A stretch of DNA of 7,183 nucleotides from an uncultured Pseudomonadota bacterium (GTDB lineage Bacteria; Pseudomonadota; Gammaproteobacteria; Burkholderiales; Eutrophovitaceae): contig CAJXPC010000084.1 of the NCBI GenBank assembly GCA_913057845.1, positions 1-7,183 of the forward strand, read 5' to 3'. The notes beneath the pieces were generated by a model. It was not told the origin of the DNA and made no database searches. It saw nothing but the letters and a program-made list of their open reading frames with translations. This document shows, one piece after another, positions 7,136-7,183 of the stretch (positions are counted from its first letter, which is position 1; the number at the start of each line of letters is the position of its first letter). Both the position numbers and the translations under genes were made by a program.

Positions 7136-7183
7136 CTGTCTCTTATACACATCTCCGAGCCCACGAGACCTCTCTACATCTCG
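7136..7183 (-). other. Nextera i7-side sequencing adapter (not genomic)
   Basis: This is synthetic sequence. Positions 7136-7154 are the Tn5 mosaic end in reverse (CTGTCTCTTATACACATCT), 7155-7169 are the read-2 stem CCGAGCCCACGAGAC, 7170-7177 (CTCTCTAC) match a Nextera i7 index, and 7178-7183 begin the P7 arm. Genomic sequence ends at 7135. Confidence 0.98.

Overview
The window is one linear contig bounded at both ends by Illumina Nextera (Tn5) adapter sequence, positions 1-50 and 7136-7183. The biological insert is 51-7135. It looks like a proteobacterium, probably beta or gamma: eno is followed directly by ftsB, and an FdsGB-type formate dehydrogenase lies next to an FdsR-like regulator. 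Base composition is moderate and slightly AT-leaning. I cannot name the genus.

Layout from left to right. (1) 51-1866, minus strand: fdsG and fdsB, the electron-transfer subunits of a soluble NAD-dependent, molybdenum- or tungsten-containing formate dehydrogenase. fdsB runs off the contig, so the catalytic subunit expected next (fdsA) is not in the window. (2) 1867-2037: divergent control region with a perfect 9-bp inverted repeat that overlaps the -35 element of a good sigma70-like promoter. (3) 2038-3108, plus strand: a regulator with a ModE/LysR-like winged helix and a periplasmic-binding-protein-like ligand domain (FdsR-like). (4) 3118-3152: a 12-bp-stem hairpin between convergent genes. 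(5) 3167-4644, minus strand: an oxalate/formate-type MFS transporter followed by a 41-codon membrane peptide resembling the 'MFS transporter small subunit' family. (6) 4868-5458, plus strand: mobA, which makes the guanine-dinucleotide form of the molybdenum cofactor. (7) 5510-7087, minus strand: the housekeeping pair eno-ftsB, joined by TAAATG.

Together, 51-5458 reads as a compact formate-use module: a transporter with a small partner imports formate (or exchanges it), FdsGBA oxidises it to CO2 with reduction of NAD+, MobA supplies the cofactor form the enzyme needs, and the FdsR-like protein probably controls the set. The module sits beside ftsB, where many gammaproteobacteria carry ispD. 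The individual families are known. The least-described elements are the tiny transporter-partner gene and the palindromic operator. I see no RNA genes, CRISPR arrays, insertion sequences or phage genes. No gap between genes exceeds 300 bases.
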